Shown here piece after piece: positions 62,615 to 64,000 of a stretch of DNA of 64,000 bases. Source of the stretch: Cohnella nanjingensis (lineage in GTDB: Bacteria > Bacillota > Bacilli > Paenibacillales > Paenibacillaceae); contig NZ_JACJVP010000001.1 in the NCBI RefSeq assembly GCF_014212125.1, positions 186,001 through 250,000 of the forward strand, given 5' to 3'. Made by a program: the position numbers and the translations under genes. The notes below the pieces were generated by a model. It worked only from the letters and a program-made list of their open reading frames with translations, was not told the origin of the DNA and did no database searches. How positions within the stretch are numbered: the stretch's first letter is position 1; every line of letters begins with the position of its first letter.

Positions 62615-63538
62615 TTGTATGTCTACACGTATGCTTGCCATGAGGACGAGAGAGAGCTATGCGAACTCGAGTGGCGCACTTTGTTCGACCTGCGGGGGGA
62701 TGCGCCGAAGGATCAATATGTCTGTAGTCCGATATCGATCGATCCTCGCCGAAGCCCGTTCATGAAGCGGCGTCTCGAGATTCGATGGGAAGGCTCCTCG
62801 CTGGAGGAACTGGAGCGCGAGGCTGACGCGATGTCGCCGGACGAGCGTTCGTTCAAACTCATCTATGTCGATACAGCCGTCAAGCTCCGCTACGAGGATC
62901 GCTTGGCATTGGAGCGCAGGGTAGGCGCCAGACTGCGGGGCCGCGTCGACATGCGGCGACCGGAGCGACTCCTGGGGATCACGCAGCTGGAGGACCGGTG
63001 GGTATTCGGCGAGGTCGTCGAGAGCGAAGCGGTTTGGCTCCGCCATAACCGCAAGCCCAGGTCGTACTCCACCGCGCTGAGCACGCGGGTTGCCCGAGCG
63101 ATTGCGAATATCGCCGTACCTGCGCCGGAAGGCGTCCGGGCGATCGACCCCTGCTGCGGGATCGGCACGGTCCTCATCGAGGCGCGCTCGATGGGGATCG
63201 ATATAGTGGGCAACGACGTGAATCCGTTGGCCGTTCGCGGCGCGAGAATGAATCTGGCGCACTTCGGGTATCCGGCAACTGTGACCCTGGGCGACGTGAG
63301 GGCATTGAGCGGGTCGTACGACGCCGCCGTGCTGGACATGCCGTACAATCGATGTTCGGTAGCTCCGCCGGAGGAGCAGCTGGAGATGATCGCGAGCCTG
63401 CGGCGCTTGGCGGAACGCGCCGTGATCCTCACGACGGAGCCGATCGAGCCGCTGATCGTTCACGCGGGATTCGCGATCCAGGAGAGCTGCGCCATTCCCA
63501 AAGGATCGTTCGTACGACATGTGCACGTCTGCAGATGA
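62615..63538 (+). CDS. TRM11-like RNA methyltransferase
   Basis: 307 residues from TTG 62615 (GAAGGAAAG upstream). N-terminal THUMP-like region (about 1-140), then a Rossmann methyltransferase domain with AIDPCCGIGTVLIEA (motif I), GNDVNPLAVRGAR and DMPYN, the catalytic D/N-P-P-Y type motif of N2-guanine methyltransferases. Likely methylates a guanosine in tRNA. Confidence 0.82.
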   Translation: MYVYTYACHEDERELCELEWRTLFDLRGDAPKDQYVCSPISIDPRRSPFMKRRLEIRWEGSSLEELEREADAMSPDERSFKLIYVDTAVKLRYEDRLALERRVGARLRGRVDMRRPERLLGITQLEDRWVFGEVVESEAVWLRHNRKPRSYSTALSTRVARAIANIAVPAPEGVRAIDPCCGIGTVLIEARSMGIDIVGNDVNPLAVRGARMNLAHFGYPATVTLGDVRALSGSYDAAVLDMPYNRCSVAPPEEQLEMIASLRRLAERAVILTTEPIEPLIVHAGFAIQESCAIPKGSFVRHVHVCR

Positions 63539-63602
63539 ACGCACAGTTTCGCCCGCTGCTCGTTGGAGAGGGAATGATGAAAATGGAGAGGGAACGATGA
63601 AA

Positions 63603-63639
63603 AGCCGACGCATCCTCTCGAGGATGCGTCGGCTTTTTT
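63603..63639. terminator. Bidirectional terminator
   Basis: Perfect palindrome AGCCGACGCATCCTC / GAGGATGCGTCGGCT (63603-63617 and 63620-63634), TTTTTT on the plus strand and TTT on the minus strand. Between convergent genes. Confidence 0.93.
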
Positions 63640-63643
63640 GCGA

Positions 63644-64000
63644 TCAAGAGGAAGACGAGCTTCCCGGCACGATCTTGCGGTAGAGCCGGATAAAGAAGAG
63701 AGGAACGGCTTCGAGACGCCAGCGCAGCCCCCAGACGACGATGCCAACGATAAATGACAACACAACCGCGCCCGCAATATCCGCGGGGTAGTGCACGCCG
63801 ACGAACACCCTCGCGATGCCGGTGAGGGTCGCAAGCCCAAGCAAGAGGACGCCGAACCTCCTGTTGCCGAACAGAACGGCAAACGCGAGCGAAAACGCCA
63901 AAGTGGCATGGTCGCTGGGGAAGGACGGGTCGGGCGCATGCGGGATCAATTGGTTCACCTGATGATCGACAAACGGTCTCGGGTGGTTCACTTCGGGCGA
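63644..64000 (-). CDS. bcrC: BcrC-like undecaprenyl pyrophosphate phosphatase (N-terminus outside window)
   Basis: The minus-strand frame is open to the window edge, so a GTG at 63991 is not a real start; at least 118 codons are visible. PAP2 motifs: NHPRPF (motif 1), FPSDHATLAF (motif 2) and ARVFVGVHYPADI (motif 3). The surroundings IPHAPDPSFPSDH and the ending match B. subtilis BcrC as I recall it, an undecaprenyl pyrophosphate phosphatase giving bacitracin resistance. Confidence 0.8.
   Translation of the reverse strand, partial: SPEVNHPRPFVDHQVNQLIPHAPDPSFPSDHATLAFSLAFAVLFGNRRFGVLLLGLATLTGIARVFVGVHYPADIAGAVVLSFIVGIVVWGLRWRLEAVPLFFIRLYRKIVPGSSSSS

Noticed and set aside
63644..63991. Short 115-residue PAP2 protein starting at GTG 63991
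   Set aside because: The frame stays open to the window edge and the first PAP2 helices would be missing, so it is a cut-off bcrC-like gene.

Overview
The window is a 64 kb piece of chromosome from an endospore-forming, high-GC member of the Bacillota, most likely Paenibacillaceae (Cohnella or Paenibacillus type). Evidence: a GerA-type germinant receptor operon, a cluster of GerP-like and small-heat-shock spore-coat type genes, Bacillota-specific regulators (CcpN, its YqfL partner, HelD), a BcrC-type undecaprenyl pyrophosphatase, strong AGGAGG ribosome-binding sites and many GTG/TTG starts. No rRNA, tRNA, CRISPR array or intact insertion sequence was seen.

Layout. 1-7 kb: partial serine hydrolase, DJ-1/PfpI protein, a large TPR protein behind a duplicated intergenic element, a YbjQ protein, an aldo/keto reductase and a divergent SRAP (YedK/HMCES) protein. 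7-12 kb: CobW/ZagA-like metallochaperone, then gerAB-gerAA-gerAC. 12-19 kb: NlpC/P60 hydrolase, UspA, HelD with a coupled metallophosphoesterase, PAP2 phosphatase, LysR regulator. 19-23 kb: M20 amidohydrolase coupled to a sarcosine-oxidase-like flavoenzyme, lipoprotein, TmrB-like ATPase. 23.4-30 kb: an A+T-richer stretch with an HtrA-like protease, methyltransferase, ABC-2-type membrane protein and small LSm-like protein, leading into a compact cluster of seven genes with small heat-shock proteins, GerPA/F-like and GerPC-like proteins and a zinc ribbon. 30-35.5 kb: L-fucose catabolism (LacI regulator, fucI, fucA, FGGY kinase). 36.8-39.3 kb: an aldo/keto reductase broken by one stop codon, paired operator-like palindromes, and an MFS efflux gene behind what looks like a leader-peptide attenuator. 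40-43.3 kb: gluconeogenesis operon (fsa, ccpN, yqfL, glpX). 43.3-52.8 kb: signalling (hybrid histidine kinase plus regulator, chemoreceptor, LuxR-type protein, and an exporter-regulator-kinase operon). 52.9-64 kb: GluQRS, HD hydrolase, GNAT, then a 7.3 kb segment between two directly repeated dif-like sites that encodes a YCII/ECF42 sigma pair, a GH18-like secreted protein, an APH-type kinase, an XerS-type tyrosine recombinase and others; finally a TRM11-like methyltransferase and a partial bcrC.

Points worth following first: (i) the dif-like direct repeats around the recombinase gene; (ii) the MNGFPI leader peptide upstream of the MFS exporter; (iii) the GerP-like/sHsp spore cluster; (iv) the SRAP protein lacking two catalytic residues; (v) a three-copy structured intergenic element; (vi) two genes whose only plausible starts are ATT and ATC.
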